DNA from: Citrus sinensis
Lineage: Eukaryota; Streptophyta; Magnoliopsida; Sapindales; Rutaceae
DNA: 64,000 nt
Direction of reading: 5' to 3'
Assembly (NCBI RefSeq): GCF_022201045.2
Contig: NC_068558.1
Location: forward strand, 18,753,501-18,817,500
Shown: piece after piece, positions 1 through 10,756 of the stretch
Position numbering within the stretch: position 1 is the first letter of the stretch
Layout of the letters: each line of letters opens with the position of its first letter
The notes under the pieces: model-generated
Seen by the model: only the letters and a program-made list of their open reading frames with translations
Told to the model about the DNA's origin: nothing
The model's database searches: none
Position numbers and translations under genes: made by a program

Positions 1-799
1 ATTTAGTCAGAAGAAATGAAAGAGATTAGAAGAATAAAAAGGAAAGAGTGAGAGAGAAAATAAAGAAAAAAGCTGGTTAATTATAATTTTATTATTTGAT
101 TTAATATAGAATTCATCTCTTTTCTGGTTATTTCTTATTTCTTTTTTTTTTCTTCTCATCTCATTTCCTATTATTTCTTCAAATCAAACATGCAATAAGT
201 GCATCCATTTTGACAGCCATCAGAGCAAGACTAACATCCAAAGCTACTATTTACTGCTCACATACTTCAAAATAATAATAATGGTGGAAACTTAAAGTCA
301 AGGGGGAACATGAAAGACAAAAATGTAAAACAAAATGCCTATCCAACATAATATAAATGAATTTAACCCTCCAATCAAATTAATCATTAATCATGATTTT
401 TGGTCAATATGTTCCAATAATAGTATTTAAAGTGAAACAACTAAAGAGATCTGGAGATCTGGAGGAGTTTAGATCTGACATTGGTTCATTTAAAAAAGGC
501 AAAAAAAAAAAAGAAAGAAAAAGAAATAGCAATGGAATATTGTGAAGTCAAGTTCAAGTAGTAGAAAATGAAGAAGCCTGGGAGGGTGAATGCGGAGAGC
601 ACAACGTTGACAGAAGAGCTAAAAGCATGTGCTGGTCATGCGAAGTCGTGACACGATTGAATATTGATATTGACTCAGCAACAGAAGCATTACTTCACAT
701 GAGCATATATGCCATTAAATAAAGAGCAAAGTCATCTCAATATCTAAGAATCATTTTGAAATTATTTCTGAAATAAGAATGGATCAGTCTTATATTTAA
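1..799. other. AT-rich spacer, no gene seen
   Basis: No reading frame of recognisable origin is visible. The stretch holds poly-A and poly-T runs (for example around 497-512) and ends at the CTAG terminus of a Helitron-like element at 800. Confidence 0.6.
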
Positions 800-2094
800 C
801 TAGGAAATAGAACCGCACTTCATGTGCCTTTAAAAAAAGAATTTAGTATTATCTTTTTTTATTACTTTGCACATGATGAAATTGATAAAAAAATATGAAT
901 TGATTTTTTTTAAAGATGACGCAGTCTTATAAAACTAATGTTATTTATGAAAATTAATTATTTTTTTTGTTAATTTTAAAAATATATATTAATGTGTATA
1001 GTTAAGTGTACACAACATTTTCATCAATAAAAATTATGTTCACATTAATCAATTCTCCATTCTTCTTGGTATTAACAGACTCCCAAATCTTACAAAGCCT
1101 AACTCTTATCATCCAATTATCTTTATCATTATTTAACTCATGAAGAAAAGAATACTCCATGAAGCATACAATACAAAAAATTTAAATAAGTCAAATAACA
1201 TTTCTAAAAAGGATGTTGGTTCAATAATAAAAAAAACTCAAACATAACAAATCTTAAATACTTAATATTTATAGAGTTTGAAGAAGCCAAAAGACACTAA
1301 ATAAAAGGTTGCATAATTAAATATGGGATTATGACATTAAAATTAGGTCCTAGTGGCATTGGTGAGGGAAGATGAAGGAACCTTCCTTCCTATATGAATT
1401 AGTTGATGTATTTTAAACCACTAAAGTTTAGTTGTTGGCTTAATAAAATAAATGAATGTTTCAAAACTATAATTAATTTATTATTAATGGTTACATATTG
1501 TTGAATTTAAATAGAAAGAAGAAGAGACATGTAATCTTTTATAATCTACTAATTATTTTCTCTTTTTAATATTTTGTAATGTAATTATTTTTTAATCTCA
1601 ACCAATATATTAGATAATATAGAATATAAAAAGATGAGAAATAATAATGCCACAAATCTTAACTACTTAATATTTATAGAGTTTGAAGAAGCCAAAAAGC
1701 ACTAAACAAAAGGTTGCATAATTAAATATGAGATTATAGCATTAAAATTAGACCCTAATGGCATTGTTGAGGGAAGATGAAAGAACATTTCCTATATTAA
1801 TTAATTGATATATTTAAGTCACTAAAGTTTAATTGTTGGCATAATAAAATAAATAAATGTTTCAAGACTTATAATTAATTATTATTAATGGTTACTTATT
1901 ATTGAATTTAAATAGAAAGAGGAAGAGACATGTAATATTTTATAATCTAATAATAATTTTTTATTTTTAATATTTTGTAATGTAATTATTTTTTTAATAT
2001 CAACCAATTTATTAGATAATAGAGAATACAAGAAGATGAGAAATAGTGATATCACATCACTTCCTCTAGTCCCAACTTTATATATATATATAGA
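800..2094 (-). mobile_element. Helitron-like element, internally rearranged
   Basis: Read on the minus strand, the sequence ends in CTAG (800-803). About 10 bases before that is a short hairpin made from GCAC and GTGC arms, and the base just outside the end is A on the plus strand (T on the minus strand). This is the usual Helitron 3' end. The other end reads TCTATATATA on the minus strand at about 2094, a typical Helitron 5' TC end, followed by AAAGTTGGGAC. Both ends recur in the array at 19579-21078, but the interior differs. No Rep/helicase gene is present, so it is non-autonomous. Confidence 0.6.
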
Positions 2095-2643
2095 TAGATA
2101 GATAGATATAGATTTTTAATATTTTGTAATGTAATTATTTCTTAATCTCAACCAATATATTAGATAATAGAGAATATAAAAAGATAAGAAATAATGATGC
2201 CACAAATCTTAAATATTTAATGTTTATGGAGTTTGAAGAAGTCAAAAGGCACTAAACAAAAGATTGAATAATTAAATATTGGATTATGACATTAAAATTA
2301 GGCTCTAATGGCATTGCTGAGGGAAGATGAAGGAACATTCATTCCTATATTAATTAATTGATGTATTTTAAGCCACTAAAATTTAATTGTTGGCATAATA
2401 AAATAAATGAATGTTTCAAGACTTATAATTAATTATTATTAGTGATTACATATTGTCGAATTTAAATAGAAAGAGGAAAAGACATATAATCATTTATAAT
2501 TTAATAATTATTTTCTATTTTAATATTTTGTAATGTAATTATTTTTTAATTTCAACCGATTTAGTAGATAATAGAGAATATGAGATAATGAGAAATGGTG
2601 ATGCCACATCACCTCTTGTAGTCCTAACTTTATATATATATGC
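1248..2643. repeat. Three diverged tandem copies of a 400-550 bp unit
   Basis: Units begin near 1248, 1652 and 2202 with almost the same text (ACAAATCTTAA, then ACTTAATATTTATAGAG, then GAGGGAAGATGAA about 110 bases later). Units two and three both end in the Helitron 5'-terminal sequence (CACATCAC, then AACTTTATATATA) at about 2050-2094 and 2605-2643. The third unit therefore looks like a truncated second Helitron end placed head-to-tail. Confidence 0.65.
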
Positions 2644-3765
2644 TAGGGAAAGGTATATCGGCAAACTCAATAAAGCTCTCTATGGTCTAAAACAAGCTCC
2701 ACGAGCCTGGTATGAAAAATTGAAGAGTTGTCTTACAACTTGGCAATTTCTTAATTCAAAAGCTGATACATCTCTATTCATTAAACATGATACAAGGGGC
2801 TTAATCATAGTATTGATTTATGTGGATGATATCCTAGTCACTGGACCAGATTCTGCTCTACTAGAGGATTTTATTGTTAAACTCAGTCAGGCCTTTGCCT
2901 TGAAAGACCTGGGATTAGTTGCTTACTTCCTAGGTGTTGAAGTTAGTTACTTAGATGAAGGAATACATCTATCTCAAACAAAATATATTAAAGACTTGCT
3001 GAGTAAAGCATCTATGGAGAATTGCAAAGGGGCTGATACTCCACTTAGTACTGGTTTAAAGCTAGAAAGAAATGTCAGGGGTCCATTGGGTCAGGAATTC
3101 GAAAATCCAACACTCTACAGAAGTATTGTTGGAAGACTACAATATCTAATTCTCACCAAGCCTGATATAGCTTATTCAGTTCATAAACTCAGTCAGTACC
3201 TCAGTTCTCCCACTGTACAATACTAATTAGCCTGCAAAAGAGTTCTTCGATATCTCTAGTCAACTATCACTTATGGTCTCTATCTTAGAAAGGAAGCAAC
3301 TCTGGAAATTGGGTTAACAGGCTATTCAGATGCAGACTGGGCTTGTGATCTTGACCTAGGTAACAATTTGATTTCATGGTCCTCTAAAAAGCAAGCAATT
3401 ATAGCAAAGTCAAGCACAGAAAGTGAATACAGAGCCCTGTCAGCAGCAAGCTCAGAAATTTCTTGGTTGCAGTCTTTATTTTTAGAACTTAATATTACTA
3501 AACTACCTACTCCAGTTCTTTGGTGTGATAACCAAAGTGCAGGGGAGCTAGCTCGCAACCCTGTATTTCACTCAAAATCTAAGCACATAGAGTTGGATGT
3601 TCATTATGTTAGAGACAAAGTGCTTGGAAAAGAATTGGAGATCAAATACATTCCCACTGAAGAACAAGTAGCTGATGTTCTTACTAAGCCCTTGTCTTTT
3701 TCTAAATTTAGTTTCTTTAGATCCAAGTTCAATGTCGTCAGTAGACCTTTGAGCTTGAGAGGGGA
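2644..3765 (+). pseudogene. 5'-truncated Ty1/Copia reverse transcriptase-RNase H fragment
   Basis: The conceptual protein starts inside reverse transcriptase (LYGLKQAPRAWY). It contains the catalytic YVDD box near 2821, the RNase H region (GYSDADWA, STESEYRA, KHIELDVHYVRD) and the C-terminal TKPLS motif. It is dead: there are in-frame stops at 3224-3226 and 3257-3259, and about 30 bases are missing after the first RNase H motif (near 3348). Gag, protease and integrase are absent; the left edge abuts Helitron-type sequence. It reads straight into a polypurine tract (GAGAGGGGA) and an LTR. Confidence 0.85.
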
Positions 3766-4086
3766 TGTTAAGGAAGCTCACATCAGTAGCCTAGACTGTA
3801 AAGCAGAGGATAGCAGCAGCTCCAACTTACAATTAAGAGTTGATGACATGGCATGCCAGCTGGCACCTGGTGGTTATGTAATCACTTGTTCACGTAATGA
3901 TTAGTTGAAGTTGTTATAGATGGTTAGAATTAGTTTTATAATTAGTTAACTAATTGAGCTGAGCATCAGCTGTGTATATAAACAATCTCTGTGTACAGTT
4001 TTATGAGATTGGTTAAATGAATAAAATCGTGTGAGCTAGAAGTTTCTAATTCTTAAATTTTCTTTTACTTTCTTAGCTTCCAAACA
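3766..4086 (+). repeat. 3' LTR of the truncated Copia element
   Basis: It begins TGTTAAGG immediately after the polypurine tract and contains a TATA-like GTATATAAAC near 3973. It probably ends in AACA at 4086, giving a short TG..CA inverted terminus. The end could lie as far as about 4120, because no second LTR or target duplication survives for comparison. Confidence 0.6.
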
Positions 4087-4121
4087 TCCTTATTCTGATT
4101 TCTCACTCAATCAACCCACAT

Positions 4122-4336
4122 GAATTGGCCACCTAGATCAACCACCAGGTTTACTAGCAACAGTGAAGTTCTCTGGTTGATAGTGCTCACATACTGAAGT
4201 GTGGAAGCATCTTTTGTGACGGGAACTACTACAGCTTTTGGCCTGAAAGATTTATGAGCGAAAGAGGGAGGAGCAATGGAAAATAAAATGAGACCAGAGA
4301 AGAGAATGCACACTAAATTCGTAGAGAAGATGCCGT
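4122..4336 (-). pseudogene. EDGP / basic 7S globulin-like (pepsin-family) 5' fragment
   Basis: Only the N-terminal part remains: a hydrophobic signal-like segment, then SFRPKAVVVPVTKDASTLQY, QRTSLLLVNL and DLGGQFMWVD. These match the start of secreted plant EDGP/xylanase-inhibitor-like proteins of the pepsin fold. Homology stops at the WVD motif, where the next codon is TGA, and the Copia LTR lies just beyond. The expected start appears as ACG (4334-4336), followed in that frame by ASSLRI and a stop. The conserved frame is offset, implying a frameshift in the signal peptide. So there are three independent lesions: start loss, frameshift and 3' truncation. The family assignment is from recognised motifs only. 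Confidence 0.7.
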
Positions 4337-4416
4337 TTTAATTTGTTTGCAAGAATCAACAAGTTTGTAGACGTTGGAAATGAGATGAGCGTGGACAGAC
4401 TGTGGCAATGCCGCCT

Positions 4417-4426
4417 CCATTTATAG
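4417..4426 (-). promoter_or_regulatory. Probable TATA box of the dead EDGP-like gene
   Basis: CTATAAATGG on the minus strand, about 80 bases before the degenerate start. The spacing suits a plant core promoter, so the promoter appears to outlive the coding region. Confidence 0.45.
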
Positions 4427-4881
4427 TTCCTATAATTCATATTTATTCATTATTAATATGCAGAGCATGCGGTGGCTTGGCTCTGACCGCTGATGTGCTG
4501 AGACCAAACGTCTTCGAAGACTGCTGTAATTTTATATCACTGGATCCAAATCCATAGATAGGGTCCCCAATAATAGTCTTACTTACATTCAAGCGCGGAG
4601 ACGATATTTCTATTCTTTATTTAGAACACTGGAATAAAGATATCCAATAATTACACCATGTGTATATGACAACATTGTAACATAATTTATATTTTTTTCC
4701 AAATAAAAATCATTTAAAACATAATTCCTCTAGGTTTTTGAGTTGTCGATGGCAATAGCTACCAGTCTTTAAGAAATTAATTTTCTTTGCTTGAACAGTG
4801 AGCCAATGAACACAAAAAAATTGTTGTGTAGAGATAAAAGAAATATTGTAGCAGAATTAGATAATTGTATAATTGTATTAA

Positions 4882-5713
4882 GGGAAAATGACACAGAGAC
4901 CCCCAATGTTTGAATAAGGGACACAGAGACCTCCAAAGTTTGAAAAAGGGACACAAAACCCCCTAATGTTTAAAAAAAGACACTCAGACCCCCATTTGTT
5001 AACAGAAATTATAATTTGAAAGTGCAATTACCATTATACCCTTATAGCATATTAAAAAATAATTGTTCATTGTCCAATTTATTCCTATATTATTAATAAA
5101 ATTACGAATATAACTTCATTATCCAATTTTTTCATTTAATTTTTGTCAAATTTTCTCTTCAACTAAATAAATTTAATCCATTGCTCAAGAATAAAAATAA
5201 ATTAAATTGATTACTAATATAATAAAAATAACAATTCTCAATAACAATTCTCCATTTAAACTTATATAATCAACAAAATAAAAAAAAATTGGTTACAACA
5301 ATAATTACAAAATCGTAATTGTACTAAATAACATATTCAATAAATTGACATATGGAGAATTTTTATTTTTATTATATTAATAATCAATTTAATTTATTTT
5401 TATTCTTGAGCAATGGATTAAATTTATTTAGTTTGAAGAGAAAATTTGACAAAAATTAAATGGAAAAATTGGGTAATGAAGTTATATTCGTAATTTTATT
5501 AATAATATAGGAATAAATTGGACAATGAACAATTATTTTTTAATATGCTATAAGGGTATAATGGTAATTGCATTTTAAAATTATAATTTCTGTTAACAAA
5601 TGGGGGTCTGAGTGTCTTTTTTTAAACATTAGGGGGTTTTGTATCCTTTTTTCAAAACGTGGGGGTCTCTGTGTCCCTTATTCAAATATTGGGGGTCTCT
5701 GTGTCTTTTTCCC
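4882..5713. mobile_element. Foldback MULE-like element, 832 bp, with 9-bp TSD
   Basis: Two inverted arms, 4882-5255 and 5352-5713, are near-perfect reverse complements around a 96-base centre. The termini are GGGAAAATGACAC and its complement. The element is flanked on both sides by TTGTATTAA (4873-4881 and 5714-5722), a perfect 9-base target duplication typical of Mutator-like elements. Each arm starts with about four copies of a 30-35 base motif (GGGACACAGAGACC-like), possibly transposase binding sites. No transposase is encoded; short ORFs here are artefacts of the arms. Confidence 0.88.
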
Positions 5714-5722
5714 TTGTATTAA

Positions 5723-6261
5723 TTATACAATGTTTGATTCTTTTAAAGCTTTTAACAAACTTGTCAAAGGGATGTCAAAAAGTTAATTAATTCTAGACTT
5801 CATATCATAAGGTTACATTGAAGATTTTCGGAAAAGAGAAATAACTTAAGATTATTGGGAAAAGGTTAATAATTAAAGAAATTTGACTTTAGTGAAAGGA
5901 AATTGTTTGAACCTGGGTTGTGAACCCATCGAATCCTCAGTTGGGGACTTTTATACCATATGCTCGCGATGGTGAGAATAGTAACGTGTGACCCGCGGGC
6001 ATTTGAAAAGAATTAGAGTACGTAGTTGAGCCCATCGAAAACTTTGGATCAATAATATCCAGTGGCATTAGACAAATGCTTTCGCATATAAAAATCGAAT
6101 TTAATTTTTTGTTCAGCGTTGTTCATTAATCACCTCCAAAGACTGTATAGTGTCAACCCGAAAGTTCGAAGAAATACAGATGTTCAGTGGGCCTAAAACT
6201 ACCCAAAAGTAAAGCCATTAGCTGTCTAAATACTCAATGGCTCAATTCCAAGCTCTGTAGT
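5723..6261. other. Spacer and probable 3' flank of the HIPP gene
   Basis: No coding signal recognised. The part next to 6262 is probably the HIPP 3' UTR, which is read on the minus strand. Confidence 0.5.
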
Positions 6262-7292
6262 TCACATCACAGCACATTCACCGTCATCATTATAGTTCAC
6301 ATCCCCATATGGGGCATTCCTCGGCTGTATCCCTCGATGATGATGAGTATAATAACTTGGTGGTGTAGTGAAGGGATGAACATAATTTGGCACCGGTGGT
6401 GGCCCATAATGGGGCATCGGCTTCATAGGCTTCTCCACGAACCCATTGTCAAATCCTGAAGCCCCAGCACCATGACAACATCTTTGAGTTGCATTATGTT
6501 TTGCTACATGTCCATTACCACTCTTTGTATTCAGTGAATTGCAACGATTTGCATGACCACTGTATCTCTGTTGCTCTTCATTGTGCAATTCAACTTCACG
6601 CTGACCATTCAGGTTGATTTTCATGGCATGATCATTGTTATTAGCATGGCTCATGTCATTGTTATGGTTCTTGAAGGTTAATTTTATGTTTTCAGAGCGG
6701 CGTAGCCCTATATGTTTTAGTCCTTTAATCTTAGCCAGCTCTTGCAACTGTGCATGGTCAAACGTAATTGCTCGATGGCTGCCTCCTGTCGGTGCTGCTG
6801 GTTGTGATTGTGGTGATGGTGCATTTTCATTTTGTGGCTTTTTGAGTAGCTGCTCGACGTGGGGATTTTGATTTCTCCTAGGGGTTTGTATAGGATCCCA
6901 TAAAAGCTCTGCCTTTTTCCCAACCTTTGCTAGCTTTGCTATGAACAGATGTGGGTCTACTGTACTCGAGACTGCCACTGTTCCCTCATTTGCATCTATG
7001 CTGATTGTATGCACGCCTGCAAAATGATAAAAGACAGTCCATAAAATTGAAAAGTGCAACATATATCTCTGTAGGGGAAAATGGGAAAGTTACCATGAAT
7101 TTTCTTCAACACTTTCTTCGCCCTCCGTTGGCAAGTCTCACACTTTAGTTGCATTTTTATAACACAGGTCTGCAATGGCAAAATCACAGATAACATTTTT
7201 GTCTCAACCATTACATCCATGTGATTGTATGTAGAGATTGATATGCTTTGAATGACAACATGTACCTGGGGAGAAACCTGATTGTTGTCCAT
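6262..7292 (-). CDS. Heavy-metal-associated isoprenylated plant protein (HIPP)
   Basis: Coding exons are 7266-7292, 7094-7169 and 6262-7016, all with GT-AG introns, giving about 285 residues. Residues 11-70 form an HMA fold with the metal-binding pair C19-x-x-C22 (LKCETC), followed by KKVLKKIHGVHTISID. The middle is rich in Asn, His and Gln with PQ-rich stretches. A Pro/Tyr/His-rich tail ends in CAVM, a CaaX box for isoprenylation. HIPPs bind heavy metals and are tethered to membranes or nuclei through the lipid; roles in metal homeostasis and stress are known for the family. The first exon encodes only nine residues (MDNNQVSPQ) before the HMA domain. The intact frame and splice sites suggest a live gene. 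The exact HIPP number cannot be assigned. Confidence 0.88.
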
Positions 7293-7879
7293 TGAAGTTG
7301 ACTTTCAGATCTCCGAAAACAAATGCTAGTTGTTAGTGTGCTCACCAAATGCCGGATACTTCACTGCTGTTCTTAGAAAAATGCTGAGGGGGATGCCTTA
7401 AACAATTTTCAGGTTTAAAGAGTGATATCTATACGCAAGTAATATCGGGCTTAATTTAGAAATTAATTTCTGATTTAGTGTCATGTAAGAAATTTAATAC
7501 AATAATTTCAAGGAAGATATTCTGTATAAATGCCATAATTCGTATTGATCTCTTTTGAGTCATGATAGTTAGATTTGTATGAAGAAGTCATCTTGATTTG
7601 CTAGTGCGACATCCAAATTTTAACGTCAAAATTAGAGATTTGGGGCAAAACCAGAAGAGAACATTTTAAAGTGACTACTTATATATTTTTATATTTTATA
7701 AACATAGGATATCAGATACTATCAAATTGGATGGTGCCAATGTGAATTTCATATTAAAGATATCTTGTACAAGGAATTGAAACGTGATCAAGAAACACTC
7801 CATGGGGGTCATTAATTACACATTATGATTGCCACTTATTGGATTTAATCACACGTGCAGAATGGAAATGACTTGAAAT
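7293..7879. other. Spacer between HIPP and PhzF-like copy 1
   Basis: No gene seen. From about 7690 onward the sequence matches 16985-17164, the 3' flank of the second PhzF-like copy, so the tandem duplication extends into this spacer. Confidence 0.6.
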
Positions 7880-9742
7880 CTAAACTAAAAGAGAGCCTTG
7901 CATCACAGTAATAGCTTTCCCTCGCAGCTGCACTCTCTGATTCTGCTCATCTAAATGAATGTTCAAGATCCCACTTCTAGGTGATGCCTGAGTGAAGTAT
8001 AAAGTGTAATCAATATATAACAATTACAAGAATATGAACAAATGCTACTTAGACCGAAATGGATGCAGAGAGAGTACCGCATATGCCACAAAATCACACT
8101 TTCCTAGCTTTTGACTCCAATAGGTTGCCAAAGCACAATATGCGCTCCCACAAACAGGATCCTGATATAAACAAGTCATGTACATAAGATATTGTTCATT
8201 AGAATTGTTACAGTCCTGAGATAGTTTTTGAAAATGACTTCCGTCTTACTTATTAGATCCTAAACTACAATACCATACATAAAAGAACGTTCTTTGGTCT
8301 CTTCCATAGACACATTACTTCAAATGCCAAACATCCTTCATTGAAAACAAAACAGAGCAGTATACGTTAGAGGCACTAAATGTTTCAAAGTTGGCAAAAG
8401 GGGGAAAAGGCAGTAGAAAATGAACATTTTCAGCAGTAGCATTTACACTCAATTTGCAGTCCTCACTACGCATCAGATGCTCTCAAGACAGGAATGATAT
8501 TCAATGCAGATCTCTTCGTAGCATGACTTATCATTCAGTCATGTTTATGAGAAATGTCCATGCTCATAATAGTAGTATATGAACTCAATCATTAAAACCA
8601 ATGAGTTATTACCTCATTGACACCAAATTTAGGGCAGAAGAATCGGCTATAAAAATCAAATCCAGACTCTGGGGGAGCAAGCCCTGAAACAATTATGCCT
8701 CTTGTTCCAGGACATTTTTTCATTTCATCAAACTTTGGCTGCAAGTCTGTAACAGACTTTGCTGATGGGAGCACCACCTGCATAATGTAGCCAACTTTAT
8801 TCAGAACAACTATTAAAACTATATCCAAATGAGTGAAGGGTAAAAAGAAATTACAAAGATGTCTTCACAGGTAGTTGTTATCTTCATATCCACAACTGAA
8901 GAGACGCCCAAAGCCTCGAGAATTAATGAAACCTCAGAAAAATTAAAGTCGGCAGTTGGAGCAGCAGGAAAATCCAATTCAATAAAATAGCACTCTTGTG
9001 CTTCACCATTTTGTGAATTGGAGTCATTCATTGCCTTAACATCTGGGACCTTTTTGGCTATTAGAATGCCAGACAGTGTGGTAAATTCAATTGTGTTGGA
9101 GTTTACCAAACCTCTCGAAAAGAGTGTGTGCGCAGCTGCTAATGCTGCATGACCACAAAGTTCCATCTGCAGAAAATCTTATCCTGAAGATCAAAATATA
9201 CACTCCTTTGTGGTGAAGTGTCGTATATATAAATCACTATAACATGAATACATGAAAATATTAGCATGATGATCACTCCACAAAGCTTTAGTTATGATTT
9301 CCATTCAGAAATAAAAAGATGCATAGCCAAATAAATAAGAGTGAACATTCAACAATGATTAAATCATAACAAAACTAAAACCACAAGGAGTAAGATAGAT
9401 CGTGAAGCTTCCGAACTAAGCCAAATAGCTTCGTCTACAATTTGTAATTATGCAAACTAAAACTGACCTCAGCAACAGGAGTGAACCATCTAAGACGGAA
9501 CCTCGGATTAGGAGATTCAGCATCAGCAGGCGAGTCAAGTAACAGGTCTCAGAGATATTGAACTCAGAAGCCACAGCTTGTAGCCATTCTTCATCTCTAT
9601 CTTCCTCTAACAAACAAACCGCTGCCGGGTTCCCCTTGAAAACTGAGTCGGTAAAAGCATCCACTTGTCAAAGCAACAAAAAGAACCCAGTCCCATTCAA
9701 CCACAACGGAACATCAGAGTATTGTACGAGCTTCTTGGCCAT
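7880..9742 (-). pseudogene. PhzF-like gene, copy 1, recently inactivated
   Basis: Exon order matches the intact copy: 9715-9742, 9468-9664, 8855-9166, 8613-8777, 8078-8161, 7880-7987. Three lesions are visible against the intact copy. A deletion of about 39 bases removes the end of exon 1 and its 5' splice site, so translation from the ATG stops after about 21 codons. The exon 2 acceptor has changed from ACAG/GTGG to ACAAGTGG. One base is missing within exon 2 (197 versus 198 bases), shifting the frame after CYLTRL. Exons 3-6 are still open, so decay is young. The conserved GSAH near the active site reads GSAY here. Confidence 0.85.
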
Positions 9743-10474
9743 GTTGCAGAATAAAGAGTGATAAGTGAAACTTGAAGTCGCAAGAAGAGGGATTGACTGA
9801 AAGGTTCTGGCAGGAAACTCTCTCTTTTGGGGATTGGGCTCAAATTAAGTTCTGCTACATTATTAATTTGAAAATGACATTGTATTAACTATCTCATATT
9901 CTACTAAACTCCTTACTGCGTACATAGAAAATTAAAATTAAAGATAAAAAAAAAGAAAAAAAAGAAAGATGAATGATGTTTCAATTTTTTTTAGAGATTG
10001 TTTTTAATAGTAAATTGTTCTATTATTATTTTAATTGAAAATGAGTGTTTAGACTCTATTAAACAAGTGTAATTCTCTCATCCTCCTTTTTATTTATTTT
10101 TTTCATTCTTTTATTTTTTTAAATTTTCTTATAAGATTTCTTATTACCCGCATACATTCATGAAAGTAGAAGAGTAGAATTGACAGAAAGAGAACGTATA
10201 TAAATCCCTTGAAATCAACAACTTCCAAAAAAAATTCAAGCACAGTAACTTATCTTGAACAGTTTTTTTATAGATTGGGAGATTACAGACACCTCAGTTT
10301 AACAAAATCTACCGGTCAACAAATAAATTTTACAACCAATAATTGAGACCCAGAATTACAGACCACTTCATCAAGATTACATGAAGTTGGTACATGATAT
10401 AATGCACAATCTTTTTTATGCACAAGAATGAGGTCCCGACAACTGGGAAAATTAATCAAATCCCTTGGACATTG
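9743..10474. other. Spacer 5' of PhzF-like copy 1
   Basis: The first ~60 bases match the 5' flank of copy 2. The rest is AT-rich with no gene seen, and ends at the CATTG target site (10470-10474) of the Gypsy element. Confidence 0.6.
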
Positions 10475-10722
10475 TGTTAGAATCCTAGTCTTAGATCTAC
10501 TTTATTTCCTTTTCCGTTAAGAATTAGTTATTAAGTTATTATGTTATTAGGAATTATTATTTTTGTAGGATCTCTTTGGCTTATATAAGGAACTGTTGCT
10601 ACTTTAATAAATAATAAGAATTGTTGCTAAAAACTCTCATTCTCCCTCTGGCCACTTCTTCTCATTATTCTTCTCATCAATTCGTCGCTTCTAAACTGCT
10701 ATCTCAAAGCAGTAGCCTAACA
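10475..10722 (+). repeat. 5' LTR of the Gypsy element
   Basis: TGTTAGAATCC at the start, GCCTAACA at the end, with a TATA-like CTTATATAAGG near 10578. Confidence 0.92.
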
Positions 10723-10724
10723 TC

Positions 10725-10736
10725 TGGTATCAGAGC
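10725..10736 (+). other. Primer binding site, tRNA-Met type
   Basis: TGGTATCAGAGC lies two bases after the 5' LTR, the usual position and sequence for a tRNA-Met-primed plant retrotransposon. Confidence 0.9.
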
Positions 10737-10756
10737 AGTTTTTTTTCTTGGGCATA

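Noticed and set aside
6187..6871. Plus-strand ORFs across the HIPP exon
   Set aside because: They are antisense shadows of the HIPP third exon.
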